A stretch of 64,000 bases of DNA, taken from Rahnella sp. AA (GTDB lineage Bacteria > Pseudomonadota > Gammaproteobacteria > Enterobacterales > Enterobacteriaceae). This document shows, one piece after another, positions 27,489 to 38,256 of the stretch. The notes beneath the pieces are model-generated. The model did no database searches. It was not told the origin of the DNA and was given only the letters and a program-made list of their open reading frames with translations. The stretch spans positions 381,534-445,533 of the forward strand of contig NZ_PITQ01000004.1 of assembly GCF_002834385.1 (NCBI RefSeq). The letters are read 5' to 3'. Within the stretch, counting starts at the first letter, position 1. The number at the start of each line of letters is the position of its first letter. Made by a program: the position numbers and the translations under genes.

Positions 27489-28199
27489 TTACCGGCGGTT
27501 ACCGAAAATCCGTAACAACATCAGGAACAGGTTGATGAAATCAAGATACAGCGTCAGCGCGCCGACAATAGAGTATTTGCGGAAGTTATCACGATCATTC
27601 TCAGACAACTGCGCACCCATGTTTTTCAGCTTCTGGGTATCGTAGGCAGTCAGGCCGACGAAGATCAGTACGCCTGCATAGGAAATGATGTTCGCAAGAC
27701 CCGAGCTTTTCAGCCACATGTTAACCAGCGATGCCAGAACCAGACCAATCAGCGCCATGAACAACATGCTGCCGATGCCGGTTAAATCACGCTTAGTCAC
27801 GTAACCGTAAACGCTCATCGCACCAAACATGCCCGCGGCCACGATGAATGTCCCGAAAATGGAATCACCGGTGTAGACGAGGAAAATACTGGAAAGCGTC
27901 AGCCCCGTCAGGGCGGAATACAGCATGAACAGGCCGGTGGCGACCGTCCCGCTCAGGCGGTTGACCATGCCGGAAATCACAAAAACCAGCGCCAGCTGGG
28001 CGATGATCAAACCAAAGAAAGTAATCTGGCTGGAAAAAACAAAACTCATGATTTTTTCCGAGCCGGAAGCATACCAGGCAACAAATGCCGTCAGCAGCAA
28101 GCCACAGAACATCCAGCCATACACTTGCGCCATGTACGCCTGAATGCCCGTATTTGCGCGTTCAACAATTGAACCGTTACTACGTGGATATCGATCCAT
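27489..28199 (-). CDS. ybhL: Bax inhibitor-1 family inner membrane protein YbhL
   Basis: 236 residues (E. coli YbhL 234). It has seven hydrophobic helices and the UPF0005/BI-1 pattern, including the C-terminal YSIVGALTLYLDFINLFLMLLRIFG. The N-terminus MDRYPRSNGSIVERANTGIQAYM matches YbhL. BI-1 proteins conduct or leak calcium in other systems; the role in enterobacteria is not settled. It lies just beyond moaE, the same order as E. coli. Confidence 0.92.
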   Translation of the reverse strand: MDRYPRSNGSIVERANTGIQAYMAQVYGWMFCGLLLTAFVAWYASGSEKIMSFVFSSQITFFGLIIAQLALVFVISGMVNRLSGTVATGLFMLYSALTGLTLSSIFLVYTGDSIFGTFIVAAGMFGAMSVYGYVTKRDLTGIGSMLFMALIGLVLASLVNMWLKSSGLANIISYAGVLIFVGLTAYDTQKLKNMGAQLSENDRDNFRKYSIVGALTLYLDFINLFLMLLRIFGNRR

Positions 28200-28317
28200 G
28201 ATGATTACCCTTTTGCATGGAGGACAATAATGAGGCCAAAATGGCCTCCCGATTTTTTAAAGCGTATCACAGTTGGCGAGAAAAGCATGGAGGGAGTCAG
28301 TGCGGTTGAGCCACTAT

Positions 28318-28770
28318 TTACCAGCGAGCCGCCGCGACTTTATCGCTGTCACGGGCATCAACCCAGCGGTCGCCCTCTTGTGTCGCCTCGCGCTTCCAGA
28401 ACGGTGCGCGCGTTTTCAGCTGATCCATAATAAATTCATTGGCTTCGAACGCCATTCCACGGTGAGCGCTGGTGACGCCGACAAACACAATTTCATCGCC
28501 CGGATACATCGGCCCGACGCGGTGATAAACAGAAACACTTTGCAAAGGCCAGCGTGCGCGCGCCTGTTCAACAATCTCCGCCAACGCTTTTTCGGTCATG
28601 CCCGGATAGTGCTCCAGCGTCAGCGCCGTGACGTGGCTGCCCAGATTGTGATTGCGCACTTTGCCGGTGAAGGTCACCACCGCGCCGTCTGCGTCCGATT
28701 GCGCCAGCCAGTCGTACTCTTCACCCACGCTGAACGGGGCGGCATCGACAATGATTTTTGTCCTGTCCAT
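28318..28770 (-). CDS. moaE: Molybdopterin synthase catalytic subunit MoaE
   Basis: 150 residues, equal to E. coli MoaE. Large subunit that transfers two sulfurs from MoaD thiocarboxylate to cyclic pyranopterin monophosphate. Family segments are FTGKVRNHNLGSHVTALTLEHYPGM, HRVGPMYPGDEIVFVG and the C-terminal PFWKRE with the active-site Lys. Last gene of moaABCDE, 1 base after moaD. Confidence 0.96.
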   Translation of the reverse strand: MDRTKIIVDAAPFSVGEEYDWLAQSDADGAVVTFTGKVRNHNLGSHVTALTLEHYPGMTEKALAEIVEQARARWPLQSVSVYHRVGPMYPGDEIVFVGVTSAHRGMAFEANEFIMDQLKTRAPFWKREATQEGDRWVDARDSDKVAAARW

Positions 28771-28771
28771 C

Positions 28772-29017
28772 TCAGCCCCCGGTCACTGGCGGAAAGAAGG
28801 CCACTTCATCACCCGCAGCCAGCGGATGTGCCATCGTGGTCAGCGTCTGATTGACCGCCACCAGCAATTTGCCGGATTCCAGCGCCAGCGCCCAGCGGTC
28901 GCCGCGTCCTGTCAGGGAATTACGCAAATCTTCCACAGTGGAAAAATCAGCCGGCAATTGCAGGCTGGACGTCCCGGTTAACTCGCGAACCTGGGCGAAG
29001 AATAAAATGTCGATCAT
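28772..29017 (-). CDS. moaD: Molybdopterin synthase sulfur carrier subunit MoaD
   Basis: 81 residues with a ubiquitin-like fold, ending in the essential Gly-Gly (FFPPVTGG) that becomes the thiocarboxylate. Its start overlaps the moaC stop as ATGA, so translation is coupled. Confidence 0.96.
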   Translation of the reverse strand: MIDILFFAQVRELTGTSSLQLPADFSTVEDLRNSLTGRGDRWALALESGKLLVAVNQTLTTMAHPLAAGDEVAFFPPVTGG

Positions 29018-29517
29018 ATTTCCACCTTACCTTCAGCCTGGCTTTCCGCCTTAAAGTCGCCGGATTTACCGCCGCTTTTTTCCAGCAAGCGGATCGGGCC
29101 GATCACCATATCTTTCTGAACGGCTTTACACATGTCGTAGATGGTCAGCGCGGCGACGGAAGCCGCAGTCAGCGCTTCCATTTCCACGCCGGTTTTGCCG
29201 CTCAGCCGGCAACGGGATTCAATACGAACGCGGTTATGTTCCGGCTGTGCTTCCAGATTAACTTCCACTTTGGTCAGCAACAGCGGATGACACAGCGGGA
29301 TCAGATCCCAGGTTTTCTTGGCAGCCTGGATACCGGCGATGCGTGCGGTAGCAAACACATCCCCTTTGTGATGATTGCCGTTGATGATCATCGCCAGCGT
29401 TTCTACCGCCATCTCAACAAAGGCTTCGGCGCGGGCTTCACGAACCGTTTCGGCTTTGCCGGAAACGTCCACCATGTGGGCATCACCGGACGCATTAATG
29501 TGGGTTAATTCAGACAT
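29014..29517 (-). CDS. moaC: Cyclic pyranopterin monophosphate synthase MoaC
   Basis: 167 residues from the ATG at 29517 ([19 protein letters not shown]), chosen as the family start; the frame is open 11 codons further. Characteristic segments are [15 protein letters not shown] and [26 protein letters not shown]. It acts with MoaA to convert GTP to cPMP. The start lies 2 bases after the moaB stop. The C-terminal tail is a few residues longer than in E. coli (161). Confidence 0.95.
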   Translation of the reverse strand: MSELTHINASGDAHMVDVSGKAETVREARAEAFVEMAVETLAMIINGNHHKGDVFATARIAGIQAAKKTWDLIPLCHPLLLTKVEVNLEAQPEHNRVRIESRCRLSGKTGVEMEALTAASVAALTIYDMCKAVQKDMVIGPIRLLEKSGGKSGDFKAESQAEGKVEI

Positions 29518-29519
29518 GC

Positions 29520-30032
29520 TTATTTCTTCAAATGTGGGGTGAAATTGCACGGCCCCTGACGGGCGTCGAGCTGCGCTTCAATGATATTCTCCCAGGCGGT
29601 CTGGCAGGCGCGGGTTGATCCCGGCATGGCAAAAATCACCGTCTGATTGGCAATACCGCCGATGGCGCGTGACTGAATGGTCGAGGTGCCGATATCTTCG
29701 AAAGACACCATGCGGAACAGCTCGCCGAAACCTTCAATTTCACGGTCAAATAACGGCTTCAGGGCTTCCGGCGTGTTATTCCCGGCATTAAAACCGGTAC
29801 CGCCGTTGATCAAAATGGCCTGAATTTTTTCATCTGCAATCCACGCAGAAACCACGGCGCGAATGCTGTAAATGCTCTCTTTAACAATTTGCTGTGCCAC
29901 GACGTGGTGGCCGCCTTCGGTTACGGCTTCTTTCAGGTAATGGCCGGAGGTGTCTTCCGCGTCGGTGCGGCGGTCAGAAACCGTCATGATCGCGACAGAT
30001 AAAGGCAAAAATTCTTTGCTGGCTTTGCTCAT
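29520..30032 (-). CDS. moaB: Molybdenum cofactor biosynthesis protein MoaB
   Basis: 170 residues from the ATG at 30032 (AAGGAG upstream), equal to E. coli MoaB. Segments are [13 protein letters not shown]-like near residue 20, [16 protein letters not shown] and [18 protein letters not shown]. It is a MogA-like trimeric protein whose own role in cofactor synthesis is minor or unclear. The longer in-frame extension upstream overlaps moaA and is not family sequence. Confidence 0.94.
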   Translation of the reverse strand: MSKASKEFLPLSVAIMTVSDRRTDAEDTSGHYLKEAVTEGGHHVVAQQIVKESIYSIRAVVSAWIADEKIQAILINGGTGFNAGNNTPEALKPLFDREIEGFGELFRMVSFEDIGTSTIQSRAIGGIANQTVIFAMPGSTRACQTAWENIIEAQLDARQGPCNFTPHLKK

Positions 30033-30063
30033 CAGTTTGCTCCTTAAACGATTAATGCCGGAC

Positions 30064-31050
30064 TCAGCCGCCGATAAACGACAGGTTCTGGGTAATTCCG
30101 GTATTGCCTTCATGCAGGAAGTGCGTTTGTTTTTTACGGCTGAGACCACCCTGGATCCTGTCCATCAAATCGTCCTGCTGAAGGTCGTCGGCCAGTAAAT
30201 CGCGCAGAGGAATGCCCTGCTCGCCGAACAGACACAAATGCAGATTGCCGATCGCAGACACGCGCAGGCGGTTGCAGCTGACACAAAAGTCTTTTTCATA
30301 CGGCATGATCAGGCCGATCTCGCCCAGATAATCCGGGTGGCTGAACACCTGCGCCGGGCCATCGCTGCGTGAGCGGATCTGCAACTGCCAGCCCTGACGG
30401 ACAAGCTGCTCGCGCAGGACTTCGCCGGAAACATGATGTTTGCGGAACAGATCGCCGCCGTCGCCGGTTTCCATCAGTTCGATGAAACGCAGCTGAACCG
30501 GACGGGTCTTAATCCAGTCGAGGAAGGTGTTGAGGCTGGCATGATTCACATCGCGCATCAGCACGGTATTGACTTTGACCTTGCTGAAACCGGCGTCAAA
30601 CGCAGCGTCAATTCCGGCCATCACCTCGCGGAATTTATCCTGCCCGGTGATGGCGTGAAACTGGCGGGCATCAAGGCTGTCGACGCTGACGTTAATGTTT
30701 GTCAGCCCGGCATCGCGCCATTTGCTGATATCACGCGCCATGCGGTAACCGTTGGTGGTCACGGCCAGCGTTTTAATCGAGGGGTTTTCGCGTACCGCCG
30801 CAATGATTTCGCAGAAATCGCGGCGCAACGACGGTTCACCACCGGTCAGACGCACCTTTTCCGTTCCCAAATTGGCGAACGCGCGACTGACCCGACGGAT
30901 TTCATCGAGCGAAAGAAAGCTTTTATTGCTGTGGCCATGCGGCTTGTAACCGTCCGGCAGACAATAGGTGCAACGAAAATTGCACACATCAGTGATCGAC
31001 AGCCGCAAGTAATAAAACTTGCGGGCAAAAGCATCAGTAAGTTGAAGCAC
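30064..31050 (-). CDS. moaA: GTP 3',8-cyclase MoaA (radical SAM)
   Basis: 328 residues (E. coli 329) from a GTG at 31050. The N-terminal radical-SAM cluster motif is CNFRCTYC near residue 24. The second, C-terminal 4Fe-4S site uses CVSCNRLR and a later Cys in LHLCLFG. The Gly-Gly end (SFIGG) required for activity is present. First step of molybdenum cofactor synthesis. The leader carries a Moco riboswitch whose 3' end contains the ribosome-binding AAAGG. Confidence 0.96.
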   Translation of the reverse strand: MLQLTDAFARKFYYLRLSITDVCNFRCTYCLPDGYKPHGHSNKSFLSLDEIRRVSRAFANLGTEKVRLTGGEPSLRRDFCEIIAAVRENPSIKTLAVTTNGYRMARDISKWRDAGLTNINVSVDSLDARQFHAITGQDKFREVMAGIDAAFDAGFSKVKVNTVLMRDVNHASLNTFLDWIKTRPVQLRFIELMETGDGGDLFRKHHVSGEVLREQLVRQGWQLQIRSRSDGPAQVFSHPDYLGEIGLIMPYEKDFCVSCNRLRVSAIGNLHLCLFGEQGIPLRDLLADDLQQDDLMDRIQGGLSRKKQTHFLHEGNTGITQNLSFIGG

Positions 31051-31051
31051 C

Positions 31052-31187
31052 TAAACACCTTTCCAAATACGGGAGATGCGGGCATTTCTGCCATGCACCC
31101 TGGTGACTGATTGTCACGGCCAGAGCTCCATATTGTTTCTGTGGGAACAACGTCAGAAAGGCAACTTAGGAACAAAGGCTAGGAGTT
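31052..31187 (-). promoter_or_regulatory. Molybdenum cofactor riboswitch (Moco RNA motif) in the moaA leader
   Basis: Read on the minus strand the leader runs CTCCTAGCCTTTG, then GGCCGTGACAAT, CACCAGGG, GCAGAAATGCCCGC, TCCCGTATTTGGAAAGGTG, and the moaA start. The same blocks in the same order form the Moco RNA element upstream of E. coli moaA, with the ribosome site (GGAAAGG) at its 3' end. Cofactor binding would repress moaABCDE. A ModE box lies 90 bases further upstream. Confidence 0.9.
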
Positions 31188-31277
31188 GATTCAACACGTT
31201 CAGTGCAGAACGATGAAGAATTCGGGTAACGGAGGATATTCTAACGCCGCAAAGTCTGGAACGCCAAGGTGGTTTTT

Positions 31278-31301
31278 CGTTATGCATTTTGATATATAAC
31301 G
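31278..31301. promoter_or_regulatory. ModE-type operator upstream of moaA
   Basis: Inverted repeat with 8-base arms CGTTATGC and ATATAACG separated by 8 bases. The architecture matches that of the modA site at 57355-57378 and the known ModE consensus (CGNTATAT arms). ModE activates moaA in E. coli, so the position is sensible. Confidence 0.75.
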
Positions 31302-31471
31302 ATTTTTCGCGACAAAAGAGAGCATTTTCAAGGATAAAAGCGCTTGGTTTTGAATACTCTGAGAGTCACTCCGCAGTACTGCGAAGTGATAACATCCTGT
31401 TGCAAAATTAGGTAAAATCCCCCGCAAGAAATCTCATCATTCCACTTTTCACCCGCCTTAAAGGGGCCGAT

Positions 31472-32380
31472 ATGCGTAACAGAACATTAGCTGACCTTGA
31501 CCGGGTGGTAGCACTGGGCGGAGGGCACGGGCTTGGCCGCGTGATGTCTTCCCTTTCTTCGCTGGGCCCGCGGCTGACCGGCATCGTAACCACAACGGAT
31601 AACGGTGGTTCGACTGGCCGCATCCGCCGTTCGGTGGGCGGCATCGCCTGGGGCGATATGCGCAACTGCCTCAACCAGCTGATTACCGAGCCAAGCCTGG
31701 CTTCTGCCATGTTCGAATACCGCTTCAGCGGCCAGGGCGAACTGGATGGCCACAATCTGGGTAACCTGATGCTGCGCGCGCTGGATCACCTGACCGTTCG
31801 CCCTCTGGAAGCGATTAACCTGGTGCGCAGCCTGCTGAAAGTGGATGCCGAACTGATCCCGATGTCCGAACAACCTGTGGATTTGGCGGCCATTGACGCC
31901 AATGGCGAAAAGGTTCATGGCGAGGTGAATGTCGACAAGCTGACGCAAATCCCCCGTGAATTGTTGCTGGAACCAAAGGTTCCGGCCACACGCGAAGCGT
32001 TGCACGCCATTGCCGAAGCGAATCTTATCCTGATTGGCCCCGGCAGTTTCTTTACCAGCCTGATGCCGCTGTTGCTGATGGAAGATCTCACCACCGCCCT
32101 GCGCCGCAGCCGTGCGCATATCGTGTATATCGGGAATCTGGGGAAAGAGCTGAGCGTTGCCGCAGCATCCCTGACGCTTGACGACAAACTGGGCATGATC
32201 GAAAAACGCATTGGTCGTCGCGCTGACGCCGCGATTGTCGGGCCGAAAGCCACACTGGGCGAGAGCGCCAAAGCGCATTTGATTATTCAAAGCCCGCTGG
32301 AAGCCAGCGATATTCCGTATCGCCATGACCGAGATATGTTGAGGATGGCGGTGGAAGAAGCACTGCAAAAGATGCACTGA
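31472..32380 (+). CDS. ybhK: Gluconeogenesis factor family protein YbhK (YvcK)
   Basis: 302 residues, the length of E. coli YbhK. The N-terminal [21 protein letters not shown] is the nucleotide-sugar/phosphate loop of the YvcK/CofD-like fold; [14 protein letters not shown]-type and [14 protein letters not shown] follow. Bacillus YvcK binds UDP-sugars and is needed on gluconeogenic carbon; the enterobacterial role is not established. Divergent from moaA, as in E. coli. Confidence 0.94.
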   Translation: MRNRTLADLDRVVALGGGHGLGRVMSSLSSLGPRLTGIVTTTDNGGSTGRIRRSVGGIAWGDMRNCLNQLITEPSLASAMFEYRFSGQGELDGHNLGNLMLRALDHLTVRPLEAINLVRSLLKVDAELIPMSEQPVDLAAIDANGEKVHGEVNVDKLTQIPRELLLEPKVPATREALHAIAEANLILIGPGSFFTSLMPLLLMEDLTTALRRSRAHIVYIGNLGKELSVAAASLTLDDKLGMIEKRIGRRADAAIVGPKATLGESAKAHLIIQSPLEASDIPYRHDRDMLRMAVEEALQKMH

Positions 32381-32410
32381 GTGCTGAGAAAATGATTCTG
32401 AAAATATAAA

Positions 32411-32439
32411 GACAAAGGCCGCGCAATGCGGCCTTTGTC
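32411..32439. terminator. Bidirectional terminator between ybhK and the cysteine hydrolase gene
   Basis: Arms GACAAAGGCCGC and GCGGCCTTTGTC with a 5-base loop, between convergent genes. Confidence 0.8.
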
Positions 32440-32469
32440 ATTCACACCGTTTCACAAAGCTGCCTGGAA

Positions 32470-32994
32470 TTATGCCCAGCCGGCCAGGATTTCAGCGGTG
32501 GTTTTCACCGTCACCGGATTTCCCGGCACGGATAATTCGCGCCAGACTTCGTTGTGCTGGCCGATTAACTGCTGAGCCGTGGCGTAGGTTCTGTCGCCGG
32601 TAGTGTGCGCGTCGGAGGCCACGGTCACTACATAACCTTTGCTGGCGGCGATTTTAATGGTGGTATCCACGCAGTAATCCGTGGCGCATCCGCACACCGT
32701 AAAGCCGGTCGCATTGAGATCTTTCAGCACTTCATCAAGACGCGTGCGGTAGAAAGAATCACAGGCGGTTTTGGTGACGGAAACAGAACCCGCCGGCTGA
32801 TGAAGCTCCGGCAAAACCTGCCAGAGTTCGCTGCCTTCGGTCATTTCACCTTCGGCGTGCTGGATAAATATGATGTGCCCAGCCCGGTCAATCAGCTGGT
32901 TAATTAACGCGGTGCGCCCGCTGCGGTCATAACGTGGCGATGCGAACACTCCGTTTTGCATATCCACCACAATAAGTACATTTTGCCCTGTCAC
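32470..32994 (-). CDS. Isochorismatase-family cysteine hydrolase
   Basis: 174 residues. The catalytic triad of the family is visible: Asp in IVVDMQNGVF near residue 10, Lys in SVTKTACDSF near 78, and Cys in VCGCATDYCVDTTIK near 113. Members hydrolyse amides or vinyl ethers (nicotinamidase, ureidoacrylate hydrolase, isochorismatase). The substrate here is not inferable from the neighbours. Confidence 0.88.
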   Translation of the reverse strand: MTGQNVLIVVDMQNGVFASPRYDRSGRTALINQLIDRAGHIIFIQHAEGEMTEGSELWQVLPELHQPAGSVSVTKTACDSFYRTRLDEVLKDLNATGFTVCGCATDYCVDTTIKIAASKGYVVTVASDAHTTGDRTYATAQQLIGQHNEVWRELSVPGNPVTVKTTAEILAGWA

Positions 32995-33012
32995 ATTTTT
33001 CTCCGCGCAATA

Positions 33013-33051
33013 AAAAAGCCCCGCTTCACTTTACAGATCGTGGGGCTTTTT
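33013..33051 (-). terminator. Terminator after the VF530-uvrB unit
   Basis: Arms AAAAAGCCCC and GGGGCTTTTT with a 19-base loop. On the minus strand it follows the VF530 gene by 30 bases and ends in a T-run. Confidence 0.75.
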
Positions 33052-33081
33052 CACAGTTCAAAAAACCGGTGGAAACGGCTG

Positions 33082-33450
33082 TTATTTTTTGGTCAGCGGG
33101 TGATTGTTCCACGGGCTGTCAGCGGCAGGTTTCGCGGTGCTGACTTTGGGTTTCTGCGGTTTTTCAGCGGATAACGGCGTGCGGCGTTTGCTGCGCGTCA
33201 TATCAGGGCGCAAATGGCCTTCAATAAAATCCAGATACAGCGTTTCCACTTCCTTGCGCGCCCAGGGCGTGCGGCGCAGGAATTTCAGGCTGGATTTGAT
33301 GCTCGGGTCACTTTTAAAGCAGTTAATATTGACCTGCGAGGCCAGTGCGGGCCAGCCAAAATTATCCACCAGCGTTGTCAGCAGTTTTTCCAGCGTGACG
33401 CCGTGCAGCGGATCTTTCGCCGCACCGGGATTTTGTGGTGTATCAGTCAT
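33082..33450 (-). CDS. VF530-family DNA-binding protein
   Basis: 122 residues from the ATG at 33450. The conserved core [45 protein letters not shown]... (residues 14-60) is the VF530/DUF2132 domain, followed by [13 protein letters not shown]; the C-terminal tail is Lys/Arg/Pro-rich. VF530 proteins are annotated as DNA-binding on structural grounds; function is unknown. It follows uvrB by 53 bases on the same strand and may share its SOS-controlled transcript. Confidence 0.82.
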   Translation of the reverse strand: MTDTPQNPGAAKDPLHGVTLEKLLTTLVDNFGWPALASQVNINCFKSDPSIKSSLKFLRRTPWARKEVETLYLDFIEGHLRPDMTRSKRRTPLSAEKPQKPKVSTAKPAADSPWNNHPLTKK

Positions 33451-33502
33451 TGGCTCGCTTTTCCTTATCAATTTTCAGGCCGCGCACTTTAGCATTTTTC
33501 CC

Positions 33503-35509
<2,007 letters not shown>

Positions 35510-35632
35510 GACGGGCTACCTGGCTGAAATGGAAACGCATAAGACCGTGCGCTGAACCTGCGAACAGTTTGCGGAAAAATAGTATGAAAGACTTCGCAAA
35601 TTTTGCCAGCCTTGATTTTCCCCTGCTCATAG

Positions 35633-35652
35633 TACTGTATATAAAAACAGCT
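35633..35652. promoter_or_regulatory. LexA (SOS) box upstream of uvrB
   Basis: TACTGTATATAAAAACAGCT contains CTGT-N8-ACAG and matches the SOS consensus closely on both arms. uvrB is a classical LexA regulon gene. Confidence 0.9.
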
Positions 35653-35805
35653 TCCAACCGATAAAAACCCCCGCTGATTTAAGAGGTTGCTACAACTGCA
35701 CTTTTTTAGGTTATTGCGAATGATAATTCTCACCATCAGAAGACATTTATCCCCCGATTTTCTCCACCTGTCATTTTCTGACCACAGCTTGACGAAGACT
35801 GACAC

Positions 35806-36662
35806 AACTATGACGAACGAATTACGGTGATATTGCTTTTAACTAACTCATTGATTAAAAACAATATCATTAAAAAGCTGCGAATACGGGCAAACCGAGC
35901 GGAACCCGCGCCCTGACTCGTCTGTAGCAACTTTTCTTACTCTCATACACAAGGTTATCCACAGGAATAGTGGATAAGTCCCAGCACGCCACGTGCTACG
36001 GGAGTTGGTAAAAAACCACATTTTGCCTCTTCAGCGTCTGAAAGGTCTTTTTTAGTTATTTTTTATCTTTTTTATCTCCTTATTTATACCTATTTTGCCT
36101 AGATTTCCGCGCGGATGTTCCTTGCAAAAACCAAAAGTGCATCTCATCAGGATTTTTTAGCTTCTGATCGCCACTTTACCTGCACCAAAATCAGAGAGCG
36201 CAGCACTGGCAAAGTGCAGATCTCCTCTTCCCGCGTCCGGCAGGCTGTCACAAAACCTCAACAACTCTAATGAATAATCCTAAATCGCCATGCGCCCCGC
36301 TGTTAACACCTCCGTAACTTCTCTTTTCCTGTGCAATTTTTCAAACTTGGCCTGAGAGTTGCAGTGTCACTGTAGGAAGTGCTTCCTGTAGCCGGAACCG
36401 CTTTTTAAACTTAAACGCGAAATCTGATGATTACGCTGTTTTCGGGTATGCAGATCCATTTTTAGTGCAAAGAAAAAGCCGTTAACCCCATTTATCACTG
36501 GTTAATGACTCTTTATCTGTAATTGATGCTGTCAGGTTGACCATCAACATTTGGAATTAAATCCTGTGTTGTGGCATTTACAGCGGAACATAAATGTCAG
36601 AAAGATGACAGTGGCCGTCAAAGTGAAGTTCAGCGGAAAACTCCGTGTGGGAGGGAGGTCTG
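35806..36662. other. Long AT-rich intergenic region between uvrB and the UrtE-like gene
   Basis: About 860 bases without a convincing gene. It contains the DnaA-box pair at 35955-35977, a T-rich stretch at 36045-36100, a small hairpin AGGAAGTGCTTCCT near 36375-36390, and a strong ribosome site GGAGGGAGG just before 36663. Promoters for both divergent genes must lie here. Confidence 0.6.
35955..35977. promoter_or_regulatory. Inverted pair of DnaA boxes upstream of uvrB
   Basis: TTATCCACA is a perfect DnaA box, and 7 bases beyond TTATCCAC the mirror GTGGATAA follows, giving an inverted pair. DnaA binding in the E. coli uvrB regulatory region is reported in the classical literature, so conservation here supports a real regulatory site rather than a replication origin. 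Confidence 0.7.
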
Positions 36663-37373
36663 ATGTTAAGTGTAAAATCAGTTAATCAGTATTATGGGCA
36701 AAAACATATTCTGTGGGATATCAATCTCGAACTGTACCGCGGTCAATGTACCTGCCTGATCGGGCGTAACGGCGTGGGGAAAACCACGCTGGTGAACTGC
36801 ATTATGGGCCATCTTCCGGTGAAAAGTGGTGCCATTTCCTGGCAATCTCGTGATGAAGAACCCCAAAGTCTGTTAAATCTGCCGGTAGAAAGCCGTGCGC
36901 AAATTGGTATCGGCTATGTCCCGCAGGGGCGGCAGATTTTTTCGCAGATGAGTGTCGATGAAAACCTGCAAATCGCTATGATGGCCAGCCGGAATAAGAC
37001 CCGCCGGGTGCCTGAGCAGGTGTACGACCTGTTTCCGACATTAAAGGAGATGGGGGCGCGTAAAGCGGGTGAACTGGATGAGAGCCAGCAGCAGCAACTG
37101 GCCATCAGCCGTGCGCTGGTTCAGGAGCCAGAACTGCTGATCCTCGACGAGCCGACCGAACACACCAGCGCGTCGATGGCAGCCAATATGGGCAATATCA
37201 TTCATCGCCTGAACCGCGATCTTGGTCTGACGCTGCTTCTGGTTGGGCATAAATTGCCGTTTATCCGCAGCGTCGCTGACCGGTTTTGTCTGGTAGACGG
37301 TGGTCGCAACGTGGCACAGGGAACACTGGCGCAGCTCGACGAGACACTGGTCAAAAACTATCTGACGGTCTGA
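36663..37373 (+). CDS. Solitary UrtE-like ABC ATPase with degenerate signature motif
   Basis: 236 residues from the ATG at 36663 (GGAGG upstream). Overall it is closest in pattern to the urea-transporter ATPase UrtE: MLSVKSVNQYYGQKHILWDI, Walker A GRNGVGKTTL, IGYVPQGRQIFSQMSV and VADRFCLVDGG. The ABC signature, normally LSGGQQQQLAI, reads LDESQQQQLAI; after Walker B (LLILDEPTE) the usual GIQPS is HTSAS; and the switch region is VGHKLPF. No permease, binding protein or second ATPase is nearby. ATP binding looks intact, but efficient hydrolysis is doubtful. Confidence 0.78.
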   Translation: MLSVKSVNQYYGQKHILWDINLELYRGQCTCLIGRNGVGKTTLVNCIMGHLPVKSGAISWQSRDEEPQSLLNLPVESRAQIGIGYVPQGRQIFSQMSVDENLQIAMMASRNKTRRVPEQVYDLFPTLKEMGARKAGELDESQQQQLAISRALVQEPELLILDEPTEHTSASMAANMGNIIHRLNRDLGLTLLLVGHKLPFIRSVADRFCLVDGGRNVAQGTLAQLDETLVKNYLTV

Positions 37374-37382
37374 CGCCGTGCT

Positions 37383-38069
37383 TCATTCAGCGCAAGGAAG
37401 CAGGCGTTCGAGATCCAGATATTGCCCCAGATTCACATCCAGACCGACGCTCAGGTACGGGATCTCGCCCAGTAACGGCGCAGGCAGCATACGCGTGAGC
37501 GTCGCCATGTATGCCTGATGATGCTTCCCCGTTTCCTGCACGTCATTGGCAATCCAGCCCGCCAGATGCAAACCGCTTTGCGCGATGGCCTGCGCCGTCA
37601 GCACGGCGTGATTGATGCAGCCCAGCCGCATTCCCACCACTAACACCACGGGTAGTTGCTCGGCAATCACCCAGTCCGCAAACGTATAATCTGCGGTCAG
37701 CGGCGTATACCACCCCCCCGCCCCTTCCACCACTACCCAGTCGGCCAGCGGTTCGAGATGACGCAATCCGGCGGATAATACCTGCGGATCTATCGGGCGA
37801 TTTTCCAGCTCGCTGACGATATGCGGCGATGTCGGTTCAATAAACGTACACGGATTCACTTCGTCATAACGCAGCCCGACGGTGCTGTAAGCCTGAAGCG
37901 CCAGCGCGTCACTGTTGCGCGGCCCTTCTGCCGTCATTTCACTGCCTGAAGCGACGGGTTTGTACCCTGCGGTTTTGTGCCCGGCGCGTGCTGCCGCCTG
38001 CAAAAATGCGGTGGTCGCGACGGTTTTGCCGACTTCGGTATCGGTGCCGGTAATAAAGTATTTTTTCAT
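37383..38069 (-). CDS. bioD: Dethiobiotin synthetase
   Basis: 228 residues (E. coli BioD1 225). P-loop GTDTEVGKTVATTAFLQ at the N-terminus, KPVASG near residue 37, and VEGAGGWYTPL near 115 are family signatures. It forms the ureido ring of dethiobiotin from DAPA, CO2 and ATP. Last gene of bioBFCD but 187 bases from bioC, a gap filled by an inverted repeat pair, so it may be partly uncoupled. It converges on the UrtE-like gene with 9 bases between. Confidence 0.95.
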   Translation of the reverse strand: MKKYFITGTDTEVGKTVATTAFLQAAARAGHKTAGYKPVASGSEMTAEGPRNSDALALQAYSTVGLRYDEVNPCTFIEPTSPHIVSELENRPIDPQVLSAGLRHLEPLADWVVVEGAGGWYTPLTADYTFADWVIAEQLPVVLVVGMRLGCINHAVLTAQAIAQSGLHLAGWIANDVQETGKHHQAYMATLTRMLPAPLLGEIPYLSVGLDVNLGQYLDLERLLPCAE

Positions 38070-38121
38070 TTGAAGCCTGGTTTTGGTTTAGATAACCACA
38101 CCCGTGCTGAGATTTGGCCTG

Positions 38122-38221
38122 CTCCTCCCCCTGCGAAGGGGGAGGCCGGGAGGGGGTTTTACAAACGACTACGTGCCTGCCATTAATACCCCACCCCAAC
38201 CCTCCCCTTCGCAGGGGGAGA
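38122..38221. repeat. Inverted pair of GC-rich repeats between bioC and bioD
   Basis: Two copies of a roughly 35-base element face each other, at 38122-38156 and 38187-38221. Both contain CTCCCCCTGCGAAGGGG followed by a G-rich tail (one copy on each strand). Each is itself a hairpin, and together they can form a larger stem. This is typical of REP/BIME-like dispersed elements. Related shorter hairpins occur at 7912 and 11734. Confidence 0.8.
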
Positions 38222-38256
38222 GCTGATCGTGCCTGCTTCAACCGGGGAGGAGTAAA

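Noticed and set aside
31200-31427. 75-codon frame between moaA and ybhK
   Set aside because: Overlaps the ModE box and moaA promoter; product has no domain features.
31487-32377. 296-codon frame antisense to ybhK
   Set aside because: Mirror of a real conserved gene; Gln/His/Arg-rich product without motifs.
35955-35977. Replication origin based on DnaA boxes
   Set aside because: Only two boxes, no dnaA/dnaN/mnmG context, and a known explanation exists in the uvrB regulatory region.
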